Shown here one piece after another: positions 10,695 to 23,600 of a stretch of DNA of 64,000 nucleotides (position 1 is its first letter; each line of letters begins with the position of its first letter). The position numbers and the translations under genes were made by a program. This DNA comes from Symbiodinium natans (lineage: Eukaryota > Sar > Dinophyceae > Suessiales > Symbiodiniaceae), in contig CAJNDS010002499.1 in the NCBI GenBank assembly GCA_905221605.1, positions 81,001 through 145,000 on the forward strand. Reading direction: 5' to 3'. Below the pieces are notes generated by a model. The model was not told the DNA's origin, searched no databases, and saw only the letters and a list, made by a program, of their open reading frames with translations.

Positions 10695-11000
10695 AGCCTT
10701 TTGAGGGTCTACGTACCCTAAACCCCACAACCCTAGAGCCCTAATTACTATAACCCCTATAAACCCTATAAATAATCCCTACAAACCCTGAGCCCAGGAG
10801 TAGATTGAAGTCACTGCGTGAACTTTTATGCTCTGAAGCCCTCAACTTACCCGGCAGACTTCGCCGCCCCATGCCCCAAAACCCTAACTCCGCGAACTTT
10901 TATGCTCTGAAGCCCTCAACATACCCGCTAGACTTCGCTACCCCATGCCCCAAAACCCTAAACCCTTTTAGGGTTTTGGGGTTTGGGTGGTTTAGGGTTT
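10695..11000. repeat. Degenerate telomere-like DNA with a 73-bp duplication
   Basis: Contains many CCCTAAA-like fragments (10718-10800) and the inverted form TTTAGGGTTTGG near 10990. Between them the segment GCGAACTTTTATGCTCTGAA through CCCCAAAACCCTAA occurs twice (about 10815-10885 and 10890-10960). The mixture of both heptamer orientations suggests rearranged former telomeric repeats. Confidence 0.75.
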
Positions 11001-11194
11001 GGACGAAGGGTTCCATTCATTCGCCCTATAATCTTTAACCTTAAGAACCCGAAACCTGCTTCTTGTAGTTTATTTTCAAGCGCTGGTTAGCGTGCGGACA
11101 ATTAGAGTAAGATGAACTTTGTCTCACCTGGTCGACGAAGACGAAACTCCTCCAAACCGCGTTGAAGAAGACAAAACAATGACGCGTGTCGACG

Positions 11195-12232
11195 TGCTGT
11201 TTAGCGTGTGTTTTTTTTGCGCTTTTGCAACTGCGTGCGTGCGCCCTCTGCGGGCATCGTCTGTGTCGAGATGCTTTTCACAGTGCATTTTTGCGCATTC
11301 GCAACTCCGTCCGTGCTTTTTTCAGTGCGTGTTTGCGCATCTGCAAATGCGTTTGCGCACCCTCTGCGGGGATCGTGGGTGTCGAGATGCATTTTACAAT
11401 GCATTTTTGCGCATTCGCAACTTCGTCCGTGCTGTTTACAGTACGTTTTTGCGCATCTGCAAATGCGTTCGTGCACCCTCTGCGGGGATCGCGGGTGTCG
11501 AGATGCTGTTTACAGTGTGTTTTTGCGCGTTTGCAAATGCGTTCGTGCACCCTCTGCGGGGATCGTGCGTGTCCAGATGCTTTTTACAGTGTGTTTTTTT
11601 GCGCATTAACAAATGCGTTCGTGCACCCTCTGCGGGGATCGTGGGTCTCGAGATGCTTTTTACAGTGTGTTTGTACGCATTTGCAAATGCGTTCGTGCAC
11701 CCTCTGCGGGGATCGTGCGTGTCCAGATGCCTTTTACAGTGTGTTTTTGCGCATTTGCAAATGCGTTCGTGCACCCTCTGCGGGGATCGTGCGTGTCCAG
11801 ATGCTTTTTACAGTGTGTTTTTGCGCATTTGCAAATGCGTTCGTGCACCCTCTGCGGGGATCGTGGGTGTCGAGATGCGTTTTACAGTGTGTTTTTGCGC
11901 ATTTGCAAATGCGTTCGTGCACCCTTTGCGGGGATCGCGGGTGTCGAGATGCGTTTTACAGTGTGTTTTTGCTCATTTGCAAATGCGTTCGTGCACCCTC
12001 TGCGGGGATCGTGGGTGTCGACATGCGTTTTACAGTGTGTTTTTGCTCATTTGCAAATGCGTTCGTGCACCCTCTGCGGGGATCGTGGGTGTCGACATGC
12101 GTTTTACAGTGTGTTTTTGCTCATTTGCAAATGCGTTCGTGCACCCTCTGCGGGGATCGTGGGTGTTGACATGCGTTTTACAGTGTGTTTTGCGCATTCG
12201 TAACTTCGTTCGCCGAACCCTCTGCCGTGATC
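11195..12232 (+). repeat. 74-bp tandem repeat, about 13 units
   Basis: The unit contains TTTACAGTGTGTTTTTGCGC, ATTTGCAAATGCGTTCGTGC and ACCCTCTGCGGGGATCGTGG. The ACCCTCTGCGG core recurs near 11476, 11550, 11625, 11699, 11773, 11847, 11921, 11996, 12070 and 12145; earlier units at 11241 and 11360 are longer and diverged. As 74 is not a multiple of 3, the frame rotates with each unit, yet all three plus frames stay open, giving ORFs up to 380 aa (11119-12261). No start context or domain supports translation. Confidence 0.93.
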
Positions 12233-12278
12233 GCACGCGTGCATTTTTTGTTAGGCGCTGACCTATTTTCTGCTTTTT

Positions 12279-12368
12279 GTGTTCCAAAATGACCCTTTCT
12301 CGTGTTCCGAAATGACTCCCTGCTGTGTTCCAAAATGACTCCCTTCTGTGTTCCAAAATGACCCCTTA
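12279..12368 (-). repeat. Inverted counterpart of the 7021-7113 array
   Basis: Four copies of GTTCCAAAATGACTCCC / GTTCCAAAATGACCCC separated by TTCTGTG-like spacers, the reverse complement of the array at 7021-7113. The flanks are partly matched as well: CTCAAATGCCTGTCAT here and GATGTCAAATGCC there. Confidence 0.88.
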
Positions 12369-13748
12369 CCCTCAAATGCCTGTCATATCCTGCCATGGCT
12401 TGCCATACAATTAGCCTTTTTTTTTTTGATGTTCAGTGTTCGGTGGCGGGAGATTTTGTTTTGAACATTTTGGGGCCTTGGTTGCGATGTCTGGTGCTAG
12501 GTGTGGACTGGAACGACAAGCTCCTGGAGAAGAATGTGCTCATGAGCAAGCTGCAAACGCGAAGGCTGGTTGCAGAGTTGTGGCTTCTCAGCGTCTTCAG
12601 ATGGTTGCTGTAGTCCCTTGAACTCGCACCCTCACTTGCTTTTCGTTAGGAAGGTCCCTGTATGTTTCTTACATCCGCTCATATCCGCTCTTTCTGCAGC
12701 TCAGGGCGCAGCTAGCAGTGGAGCCAGGCACTTCTTTCAACCAGGCACGGGGGGGCATCCTGTCAAAACGAGCGCTTCTACAGCTCTTCTACAAATTGTG
12801 CGAGTAGGCGTGCATTTCTCAGCCATGTTTGCCAAACGATTTTGCAGTGCAGTTTTATTGTACTGAGGGTTCTCTGCTGGCAGTGCTCTCGTCGGGCGAA
12901 GTCGTAGAGGCATTCTTTCAGGTGACATCCCCGGTGTTCAACTAAAGCATGTGCATGCTTTGGGAAGAGAATAGTAACGGACCTATTTGCAGATGGTGGG
13001 TGGGGTGGGGGGGTTGCGGGGGTTGGGCGGGTTTGGGGGTGGGGGTTGGGGAGTTGGGGGTTGGGGGTTGGGGTCCTGCTGATTCCGCATCTCGCGTCCA
13101 CCACCCTACTTTTCAGGTGTATCAGTCCGATGGCGCAATAGGCGATATTCACCCATGCTCTCGTCAGGGCGAACTGAGACCATGTCTATGTGAGCTACCC
13201 TGGGAGTTCGTCCCATGTTCTCGTTCCTCTTGCTCTGCTGTTGGGGTCCTGGTAAATGAGCCGAGGTCCACATTGTTGGGTTCGAGCTCATGGGCTAGTA
13301 GGGGCTGAAGGGGCTGAAGTGAGGGCTGAAGTGAGGGCTGAGCCGATCTGTTTCAGAATGCACCAAAGGGATCAATCATGGTTGTCTCTTCACGTGCAAC
13401 TGCCAGGCTCCTTGACTGAGCGCTTGAGTTAGTACATTCACTTGGACGTGCGTGGTGGATGATCGTCATGAACGCTGTGCGCTTCCGAAGTTGTGTGGAA
13501 CCTTTTGACTTTGCGTTCCACTATTTTAACATCGACCTTGGCTAGAATTAGTCAGAACAGTCAAACTGAGCTTCCGCACACGCGCGAAGTCAAAGTGACC
13601 AGCTCTTTTGCATCCATGTGTGGGAAGGAGCCTTGTAGTCAGTCTTTCCAGAAGCTGCGATTTGGATATTGTTTAAGCGGCTGGTCTTGTGCATGTTGGA
13701 TCTTTTTCGGACTTTGTGGCGTGCGTCCTGTAGGTCCTGATAAGGGAA

Positions 13749-14723
13749 GTGTATTTGGAGTGTCTTACAGCCACAGTTCTTGATGTTCTAGGTCCCAGGC
13801 TGTGTGGCAGAACGTCAGTTGAAGGGATGAATAGGGAAAAACACAGTAACTTTGTGTACTTCGCTGCTGTACTTCCCGGACCCTCGAATTCAAGAATGTG
13901 GTTTGCCCAGGTTTGGGGTTGGTCTGCCATGGTGGGCCGTCTAACGGGCTGGTGGCGGCTGGGCCGTGTCTCGTACTGCTCAGGGAACCCCCTTCCTCTT
14001 CTTTGTTTTATTCTTCTTCTTCTTCGTTGTTCAGCGTGCTCTGTTGTGGTTCCTCTTCGCTTTGCAAAGGCACCTCAGGTCTCCAAGCAGCCCTGTGGCC
14101 TCGAGCTCTTCCGGCGGGTTGGGTTGTGCCTCTCGTGGGTGGCCCTGGGGAGAACCGGGGGGATGAGGCGCATCGCATTGACATGTGAAGGTTTTGCCGA
14201 AACTAGGGCTTTGTGTAGTGCCCGGACAACACAGCCATTCTGGGGGCCTCGTAGCTGCATTTGCTTGTGGCCCAGCCGCACTTTTTGGCTTAGCCTTCTG
14301 AGGAGATGTCTAGATAAACCTTCAGATTCTCTCTCACTGGTGGCAAAAGCTTGTGATTTGCACGATATGGCATGTTCTTACCATGCCTGTCATATGTTAT
14401 GGACACTCATTCGCATACATTGTGCCGCAAATTCGCGGTTTCAGCCTATCGCCTTAGATGCCCCCCCCCCCCCCAGTAGCTTCGGCCATTCAGACGGCGA
14501 ATCGCCCCGACGAAAGATGGGAACGCATGTTGAACCCGCCGCTTCAGATTTCGAATCAAGATCGGGATTGAAGGTTGACGGTTGCAGATCCTTCGAACAC
14601 CTTTCCGCGGCATCTCCAATCTTCGACTTTCCATCCGGGTTCGATTCAAAGTCGGCATGGCCCATGACCCGAAGACTTTTCAGGGGTCGGCGGCAAGCCT
14701 GCTCTAATGGAAGTGTTGCTTGA
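13749..14723 (+). CDS. Unrecognised ORF of 324 codons, doubtful
   Basis: An uninterrupted 324-codon frame in DNA with ordinary stop-codon density, long enough to be unexpected by chance, but composition is irregular: Cys/Leu/Trp-rich first half (LLCFILLLLRCSACSVV around residues 84-100) and Ser/Pro/Asp-rich second half. A short poly-Pro from a C-run lies in the second half. I recognise no domain, and overlapping frames are partly open too. It may be a chance ORF, a decayed transposon piece, or contain exons. Confidence 0.15.
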   Translation: MYLECLTATVLDVLGPRLCGRTSVEGMNREKHSNFVYFAAVLPGPSNSRMWFAQVWGWSAMVGRLTGWWRLGRVSYCSGNPLPLLCFILLLLRCSACSVVVPLRFAKAPQVSKQPCGLELFRRVGLCLSWVALGRTGGMRRIALTCEGFAETRALCSARTTQPFWGPRSCICLWPSRTFWLSLLRRCLDKPSDSLSLVAKACDLHDMACSYHACHMLWTLIRIHCAANSRFQPIALDAPPPPSSFGHSDGESPRRKMGTHVEPAASDFESRSGLKVDGCRSFEHLSAASPIFDFPSGFDSKSAWPMTRRLFRGRRQACSNGSVA

Positions 14724-17085
14724 GTAGGCCCCTTAGCCCTCGGTGTCGGTGCTGTTGTGTCTGGCCATGGCCTGATGAGTCATACTGTCTACCGGGTCTA
14801 CCATTCATTGACTTTACGCAAACTCGCCTACATTGCGTTCGGGACACATGGGCATGTACGGTCCGAAAACTAGCGAAGACTTGTGGTTGGAAGTGATGCT
14901 TGACGTCCGCAGCTGTTTCGGATTCAAATTGCTGGATTCACAAACTTTGCTTTCCAACATACCGATGCCGGGGCGTGTGGCTTTGTCCATGCCGCAAGGA
15001 GTGGGTTCGTCCATGCCCTGGCTGACGTGGATCACATGGATCTTTTCCATTTTCGTTTTGGCAAATGCGGTCGAGGACAGGGTGTGCCTGAAGTCTTTTT
15101 TTTTTTTGCACGGCACTTTCAAGAGCCTGGCCTTGATCAGGAGTCATCATGTGTGTCCTCAACTTGCATTGGATCCCGGTCCAACAGTCTGCTCCAGCAC
15201 AAGATGTCTGCCAACGGCGAGGCATGTTTTTTCGCTCACCTTTTTAGAGCAGCTTGTTTGTTTTGTGCCAGGCCTCTAGTCACACAGGGGGGGGGGGGGG
15301 TGCAGATGCAATGAGAGATGCCTGCGCAAGCTGTGCACGACAGATTGTTCGGCCTTTGATGCATGCGGAGAGTGGACGTGAATCGTCTTGGACCCTGTAC
15401 ATTTTGTAAACCACTTCCCTGTCCCCTAAAGTTCCAATCCGTGCAATCCTCTGCAGAAAAGTGCTGACCTGCAGCTGGATGAGTTGGTCGACAAAGTCAG
15501 CGAAGTCTTGCTGCTTGGCAAACAGATCACTGGCTAATCTCCACTTGTGCCCTTGATCACTGGCGTCAGGGATCGAATCTGCGGGCCACTCCCCCCTCCG
15601 TCCCCTCCCCTTACCAGATCCCCAACCCCACGCCCCAGGGCAGGGGTGAGCTCACTGCACTGGTAGAAGGTGGAGGCTGCCCTCGACCGGGTGGACGTGA
15701 TCTGTAAGTCCTGTTGATGCAGTGAGCCGTGTAGCAGAGGCAGGGCGGAAGATGGTCCGAGGCCACCGCCGCTTAAATCCGCTTGGCATTCCGCGGCCAT
15801 TTCATGATCCAAGTTTCTCAGCCGTGGGTGGGGGATGTGGTGCTGTTGCTAAGCGCAACACCCTTCACATGTGTGGGTCTTGCTGGAGTTTGTTTGTGTC
15901 ATCCCATGGAGCTTGCAAGTCAGCGCGGAAATACTGTTCGTCACTGCAGGAAATCAATTCGGGAGACAACTCTGGTGGGGTAGATTACTTGATGCTCATC
16001 AGGAGGTTGGGTCATTCTTGAGTGTACGCGTGAGTGTACTGTACGAAGAACGGTGTCGGAGCAAAGAGATCAAGAGGGCGATTCCACGCCCCTGATTGGC
16101 GGGTACCAAGATCAGGTCCCACCGCAACACGCTCAATTCGGTGGTTAACAATCCATCGGAGGCAGGAGCCCTTCCAAGGTTTCCAAGGATCTGGCGGGAA
16201 CTTGTGAACATCAGAGTTTCAAGACTACATGCACCAATCCTGTAGGCCTCCCAGGGCAGTCCAGGATCTAGAACAGATTCCCGTAGAAGGTCCCCAGAGG
16301 GTCGAAGCGTTGAAGTTTTTCGAGAGGTGCGCGATGGGCACTTTGAGCTTTGCCGTGCTCAGCCTGGCCAAGCTTTGGAGCAGGTTGGGGAACGCTTTTT
16401 GTTAGTCTCCCGCAGTGATCAGCACGGCTGAGATCTTGCATGGCGTTGTGCAGGTTGAGGGTGATTGGTTCTTTAGAGATTGCGCAGGCCTTGAAGCCAT
16501 GTTGCACGGCTGGGCATATGGTAGAGGATGAGTTGGTAGGTCGGGGCAGCATACTAGCCTGAGTGGCAATCCCGAGCGAAAGCTATTCTAGGATTCGCGG
16601 GAACCCGAAAGGTCAAGCCCGAATGGGAACATGCCGAGCCGAAACCAGCAACCGGGGTCTCCACAGGTGTCAGAAGATCTCAACACATCCTCTTCAACGC
16701 TTGGTGGCTGCAGCGACTCAGAGGCCGTGCCGCACTTTACCAAAAAGCTTCGATCAAGTGTGGTTAGCTGCGAGTCGTAATCCCTCAACGTTAGTCGATT
16801 GCTCGGCAGCTCCACACCTCAAGGACTACGCGTGAATACCAAAACAAACCATTGTGTTATTGCCAGACAGTACTGGACAGGGTTGATCCGGTATGTTCAG
16901 CGAGCTGAGAGCTATGAAGCGAAAGATGCTTTCCAAGGCAGGTACCTGCAGAGCAGGAGTTCAAGTAAGACAAGCCATTCACAGTCACAGCTTGAATGTT
17001 GGCACAGGCCGCATTCAGGATGGGGTGGAAGGGGGGGCTGGGTGACTGACTCACTGATGCCTAGATGCTTCTGCTCTGAACATGC

Positions 17086-17260
17086 TTGAATCGTGTGTGG
17101 CAGGTGGTGCTGTTTTCGCCGACGGACTCGCAGCCATACTTCACCACGGAATGTTGCCCTGTCAGCGAGGCCGGCAAGGGCATGTACCAACTAGTCTCAT
17201 CAACATCTCCTTTGCATGTTGATGATCTACAAGTTTCACGCATGCATGCCATGAAGCCGT
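17086..17260 (+). other. Possible exon, unassigned
   Basis: After a GTGTGTGGCAG acceptor-like site the plus frame reads VVLFSPTDSQPYFTTECC and on to EAGKGMYQLV, which has protein-like composition and third-base GC. No family recognised and no neighbouring exon could be joined. Confidence 0.2.
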
Positions 17261-17556
17261 ATCAAAAACCCCTCTGACTCAGACTCTCCATCGCTTAAGT
17301 CTTGAACCGGAAGCTAGTCGTAAACATGATCCCAATCCCCGATAACTGCTCTTCCAGGACTTCTGTGCTGGCTGCGCGAAGCTGAACAGCGACAAGACAG
17401 CCTGTGAGGTGTGCAGCGGAGGCTTCTCGAAGAGCAGCTGCGCGACTGCACGAGTTTTCGTAGAGTCTGCAATATACCAGGGTCCGAGGAAGAAGCAAGA
17501 ACGCGTAGAGCAAAGCCAGATGTTGCAGTCGCGTTGTCTCGCATGCATGCATATAC

Positions 17557-17660
17557 GGAGAGAGAGAGAGAGAGAGATGGGAGAGATGAGAGAGATGGGA
17601 GAGATGGGAGAGACAAGACGGAGAGAAAGAAGGGAAGAGAGAAAGAGAATCCAAGAGAGA
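17557..17660 (+). repeat. (GA)n-type microsatellite
   Basis: Pure (GA)n at the start, continuing as GGGAGAGATGAGAGA variants. Arg/Glu-rich ORFs over it and Ser/Leu/Pro-rich ones on the opposite strand are artefacts. Confidence 0.92.
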
Positions 17661-20600
17661 ACGAGAGGTTTTTTGGAGTTTGACTGTCACAATGAAGACA
17701 GCAATGAGGGCTCTTTCGGGATGGCCGAGAGACCCTGATCTAGGTCAAAAGGAAAGTGTTCGTCCAAACCGCCCCAACAGAGCGACTGAGGTGACGGCCG
17801 GTGCTATGCCTGCATGGACCTGCCTGGATGGCAGAACAAGGCCAGAAGTCGCTTCGGAACTTGTGTTCTGCTTTGGAACTTGAGTGTGTTGGGGGTAAGA
17901 CCTCAAGATGCAGGATGGCCCATCGAGTGCTTCGAGTTAAGCAAGCTAAGCAAAGAGCAACAACTCCCAAATTCCATATCGAACTCCCAAACCCTCAGCA
18001 ACCCCTTGCCATACCTTGCCAATTTCTGCCCCATTTCGAGGCTGGGGAGACGTGCAGCGCGGCGACGATTTGTGGGGACAGCCAGAAGTATCAAGGCGCC
18101 CTTTCAAGTCTAATTGCAATTTGCTCCACAATGCACAGCGTGGAGACCATCCACAGACTCCTTGAGGCTTCTCTCCGCAAGAAGCATGCTGCCACTGCGG
18201 GGGCGGGCAGAAGGCACGACGGGTGCATCGCGGCAGCTTCCGAGAGTTCTCTGAGAGTGGGTGCCGGAGATGTATCTCTGTCGAGTTGGTTGCTACGCCA
18301 AGATGGCCCTGCGAGATTGTCCACAGGAAGCCAGAAAGTTCAGCTACTACGTTGGCCCTTTGGCAGTTGGGGCCACGAAGGTCATCGGATACCCAGTGCC
18401 ACGCACTGCCCGCCCCTTGCCCTGATTTGGCAAAGACTCATTGCGTCTCATTGCAGAACCGATCAGAAGCGTTTTGGCCGACCACGCTTTAAAGATCCCA
18501 ATGCGTTGCTCCGTGTTGCGCCCATCATGAGAATGTTACAAGGGGGTTCAGCGACTGTGGCATGTCTGCTGCACGGCCTTTGGGAATATCGCGCTGTCGA
18601 AACAGGCAGATCAATACACTGATCGCCATGACGATGCCTGCGATGCATTGTCTTGCTTGTTACTACAGTACGTTCCAGCAGCGGACATCACCGGAAACGA
18701 AAATGAAACCAACGTCATCAAAAACAGCAACAAGCAGCAACACTTCACAGTTTACGCCTCTTGCTTGCAAGGTCTCTACTTCGTGGACAAGGCACATGAT
18801 CCGTTTGTTACTTTGTTGGCTTGTCACTTCAGTTGCTATCCTTAGTACTGCTGAAACTTCCATGCTCATGCTGGAGCATTGAAAGCCGTGGTATTGCTCT
18901 AGCGAGCGCGCATTCGCAAGCGCGGCCAGGTTTGATTTTGTGGGCCACTTCATGTCACGCGAGGTCAGCTAAAAGCCGACCACGTCCACCTCCGATGCTT
19001 TCTCTCACCTGCCCGTTTTTGCGATGCTCAACCCCATGCTAGAGCAGTTGAATGCATACGGCTTTGCGGGCCCTTTCGTGACTGGCTAGTGTCGAGAACT
19101 CGAGAACCTGCAAGTCAAAATGGTCCCGAACACCTTAGCTACTTGATTCTTTCAACCATCTTTTCATGGGTTGGGGGCTGGTATAAGTGTAAATGGAATT
19201 ATAACATCGGTGCGCAAGTACGTAGCACTTTCGCAGGACTGCGAGCTGTCAAAGTACGGGCTGACCATCAACCCCACGACTGGGGCGGCACGACGGCAAC
19301 GAGTCACAGGTTTCAAAACCTTGTGAGTGGTTGATGGTGAATGTTCTCTGTGTGTGTGTGTGTGTGTGTCTGTGCGCGTGCTGATTGGCGGCAATCATGG
19401 CCGTGGACTGTGGACTTGGACGAGCCGTTCAATGTTAAGTTTCTCCAAAAGCCACCAGCAACAACACGAGCAATTGTAGGAAAGAAACTTCAAGTTTCGA
19501 CCTTAAAAACCAGGGTTTCACATGTCATGCAGAAAAAGCGTCCACCGAGGCCTTGCAGCTGGCCCCGGGGTGCAGCAAGGTCGGGTGTGGTGCTTCAGAG
19601 GAGTCTATCGATGCTCAGCCTCATGGGTTCCGGAGAGGGGGATCGCAGCTTTGTACCGCTGTAGTTTCGGGTGTTAGGAGTCAAGGACTGCAGAGGTGTT
19701 TGGTAAGGATGATGTATGGCTGTGAATGTTGTGCATGTGGGAGGCGTTGAGCCGTTGGGGATTGCCTGTTCTTGGTGCTTAGATCAAAATGCCGAAGAGG
19801 TAGGTCTTTTCAAATGGAGCGTGGCTCAGCTTTTCCTGAACCCTTGCAGCAGCAACACCCAGAGACGAAACATTCCCCTCGGACAACTCTCCGAGACTTG
19901 ACGGTAGAAGGGTCGGGTTCACAGCTACAAAACGTCAGAGTTGACAGTGCAGCATTTGGCCGTGACAAGCATTGCGCAGTGGTTGGTTTTAGTCCTTGAA
20001 GATGGTCGCTTCTGGAACCCCGAAAGAGAAACTCACCTGAAGTTCCCAACTGCAAAAGAAACTAACTGAGGAAGTGAAGTGCACAATCGCGGCTGTGGAG
20101 GATGTTACGCAGGCCCCGGTAAGGTTCTTTAATTGTTCGGACTTGCCAGTTCTTCTTGCTTGCCAAAGCACCGGAACCTGGATGCGTGAAGTCCCTCTGC
20201 TTATTGAGACTAAGTGCAACCTTGAAGCCATGCAACTTGAACTCTTGACTCTTCACTCTTCATCCATAGATTAGGAAAGTCTTTCAGAGAGCTGCCTGTG
20301 TGTGTGTGCTCGCTCCTAAAAGTCGGGACAGCAAGCGCATCTGCGATTCTGGCCCTCAACCCCTATCTCTATACTTGGCTCCATTCACTGAATCCCAGGC
20401 CAACGGTGAACCACTTCACGCGCAGGCACCCTTAGAGGTGTTTGCTGGAGATGTGGCTGTGCAGCATTGAGAGTTCCGCTTGCGAACCGTAAACGTTTGT
20501 AGTTCCCTGAGCAGCATTTCACCGTAGGCTCGTCATGTCTGCTGGCGAAGATCCGAAAAGTGTGGGCGTAAAGTTTTCCGAGGCACGCATTAGCAAAATG

Positions 20601-23600
20601 TTTTGTTTGATGTCCAGCCAACGGATCAGATCGACGCAGTGCAGACACTCAAACATTACAGACGTTCTCGCCTTCTGGCGGTGCGGAAAGCTCGCGCTGT
20701 TCTACACAATCGTTTATGACAACTCCGCCACTGCCGTCATCCCGGGTTTTCCAAGTTTTGCTTTAACCGGCTGAGCTCCGGTGAGCCAGAATCAAAGCAG
20801 TGTAGGGGGTTACAACACTCGACCATAAACTGAAGGTCCTGTCATGACTACATCGTGCTTTTGGCATGCAAGTGGTAGACTGGCTCAGGTGAGCTACGGT
20901 TCTGGGCCGGTGGTGCTCGGCATGGACCGGACGACAAGCATTGCCCCCGCGGTGCACCTCGGCAGACTCGTTGAAGTCCAAACCTAGCCCCTGAAAAACC
21001 TGCCTCAAGCCCGCTGCAGCTTCGAGAATGGCCCCCTCCAGCTCGAAAGTCTGTCCCCTTCTCAAGTTGACGACATCCCAAGGAACCCGGACACGACAGC
21101 CGGCGACTTCTCAGGCCTTCGGGTTTGGCAGGGGCTTGAAGGGTTTTTAGGCTCCAGGCATGCTGACATGTGCTGACGAGAGGCAACGTGTCGTTGCGGG
21201 TCGACTGAAGGTTGCAGCCCGAAACCCTGCATACACCCCGCACATCTCTGCAATCCACATCGATCACGTGTAAGCCCAGAAGCCCCCCGAAGCATGGAAA
21301 CCTGGGTTCGTGTAGACACAAACCAAAGAACTCCCAGCCTGAAACCCAGGACAGTTCGCACGAACATCCTATGTGACCGACCCACAGCCCATGCTCATTC
21401 CCGAACCTTCAGCAAGAAGGGCACTTGACCTCGACTTTCGCAGGTCTTTCCTGTGTCCCCGATGCCGGCAGCTTGGCAGATTGAGGTACATCCCGGGGAG
21501 GAGGTTGACCTCATTGACCCAACCTGGAGCCTTAAACCTATGACGCAGAAGGGTCAGGCAGGATATGCCACGGGTCTGCCATGCCCAATTTTTTTGCGAC
21601 CTGGGGCAGAAGTGGTGCGAAGGTTAAATTCGAGGAAGACAGCTAAAGGGGTTCTGGTAGCACTTGCCTTGTGTTTTCAGAGCAAAGGAGTTGCATCCAG
21701 CTGGGAGTTTAGATGTTCAGCTGTTTGTCTTCAGTTGTGAACGGTAGATGATTGGCACGCAGATGCCGAACCCGACGGACCCGACACCGGTCCTTTACGA
21801 GCCCACATGTTAACTTCATGCTATTGGCTATTGGCAATTGCCAAGGTGATTGGCTGACGCTGGACTCTGGCACGGGCCAGCTGTCCTGGAGCTCAGCAGC
21901 TCCCAGTGGAGCAGAAGGCGGCCCGAAACATCTGTGAGGAGATGTGAGGTTTGGTGGTGCTTCGGGGTGTAAGGGCTCTGCCGTCTGCATCACCAGTGTT
22001 GTTCAGGGCGGAGTTGGTCAAGCGAGCTCTCCTGTATCGGGGGCGGTAACGAGCTGACCTTGTTGCCAAGGAGGGGTGTTGAGGCTTTGCAACCTATACG
22101 CGCCGGTGTGCAGCTGGCTTAGTGCAGAGCACGAAAGTACAGACAGGCAGCAGAGGAATAAAGTGCAAGTCACGCTCTCATCTGCTGTGGACAGCAAAAA
22201 CTCGTTGTCCGTGAGCGTGCCACGGCTTTGTTCCTGTGAATTCCTTCGGGGATCAAGCGACAGTATTCGAACAGTTCTTTTAAGATCAAACAAGCGCATG
22301 GACATGCCTGGACCTCTTCAACAGGTTCTTAGCTGGTTCAACGATTCCAAAGTGTTTATGGGCTGACTCTTAGGAGCTCTTTGCTGCAGGTGGTTTGATG
22401 GACGACAAAGGCCTCATGGGCACAGGCGAGTGGTTGCAGACTTGAGGGATGCATGGCCTGGGATTTGGCTCTTTTAAACGCACGAAGTGTAAGGTAAGTA
22501 GGGCATTTGCAGATTCTTGTTTCAAGCAATGACCTCAGCTGTGATGGGGGAGCATGTTCGCACTGGATTGAAGTTGAGCCCTCAACATCAAAAGCTTCGC
22601 ACTCTGGGGTTTTGCGAGGATTGTGTGCGGCCCCTGGCGAGGCAGACCTTAAGTTGCCAAGTTGATGACGTCGGGAAGGGTAATCAAGTGGAGCTACAGC
22701 TACGTATAGCCTTTCCTCGGAGCAGAGTCCAGGTGCCGTATGCTCTGTGGAGAAGGGCGGCGACGCACAGCTCAAAGTTGGCGCCGATTACTGTTGAAGG
22801 GGTATCGCGTGCATTTTCTGCGCAGTAATTAGTAGAGTTACCGGTCGAGGTTGACTGTCCCTCCTTCTGCTCCTGTGATGCAGTTTAATGCTCCTGAAGA
22901 AGAACAATGCGTCCAAACAACACTCCGCCACACTCCCCGAGACATGACAAAAAACCAGATTAGACAACGCATTCAAGTTCATGCCTGTGCAAGCCTGAAG
23001 ATGTTTTGCGTGCGCTGGCCATGCGACGTTGAGCATTGAGTCAGGGCACACTGGTCTTCTAGGGCACTGACAGCCGTAGGTTTTCTGTGCAACCGCTTGA
23101 GGATCTGACATGCTCAGGTCAGTCAACATCTGCTTGAGCACACACCTTAACGTAAGCACGCATAACATGGGCCTTCGCCAAGGCCAAAGGCCAAGTGCTG
23201 GTGTGGTTGCCTTTTCCTTGGGCTCAAATGACGTACAGCTTCTCGGCTGCGTTGCATGTCGCACTTCTGCTATGCGTTTTGGTTCTGTAGTCAGCCTGTT
23301 GCGTGCTGCGTCTGCGTCTTTCTGCGGATGTGGTGAGCCCTACATGAAGGCAGCAACGGCCACATAGTAACGGGGAGGCTACACTCAGACTGGTTCAAGA
23401 GGGCCAGCATGCGGATGACGAACGCGTTGGGCTGGCACTCACCATTGGTTGAAGTTTACGGTCGTGTACATTACATGGCACTCGGCAACACTTGCCATGG
23501 ATTGGGCTGAACAAATACTGTAAAAACGTTGTGATATTGGCGATTATCTTGTGCGAGTTGACATAGATGTGTGCATGACGAAAGGCCTAAATGTAAAACT

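Larger units (their letters stand above)
12370..17556. other. No gene recognised; G-rich patch at 12990-13075
   Basis: Mixed-composition DNA. 12990-13075 is a run of GGGTTGGGG-like motifs (potential G-quadruplex). Short G or C runs occur at 14461-14474 and 15289-15300. Apart from the 324-codon ORF listed separately, ORFs are short and unrecognised. Confidence 0.5.
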
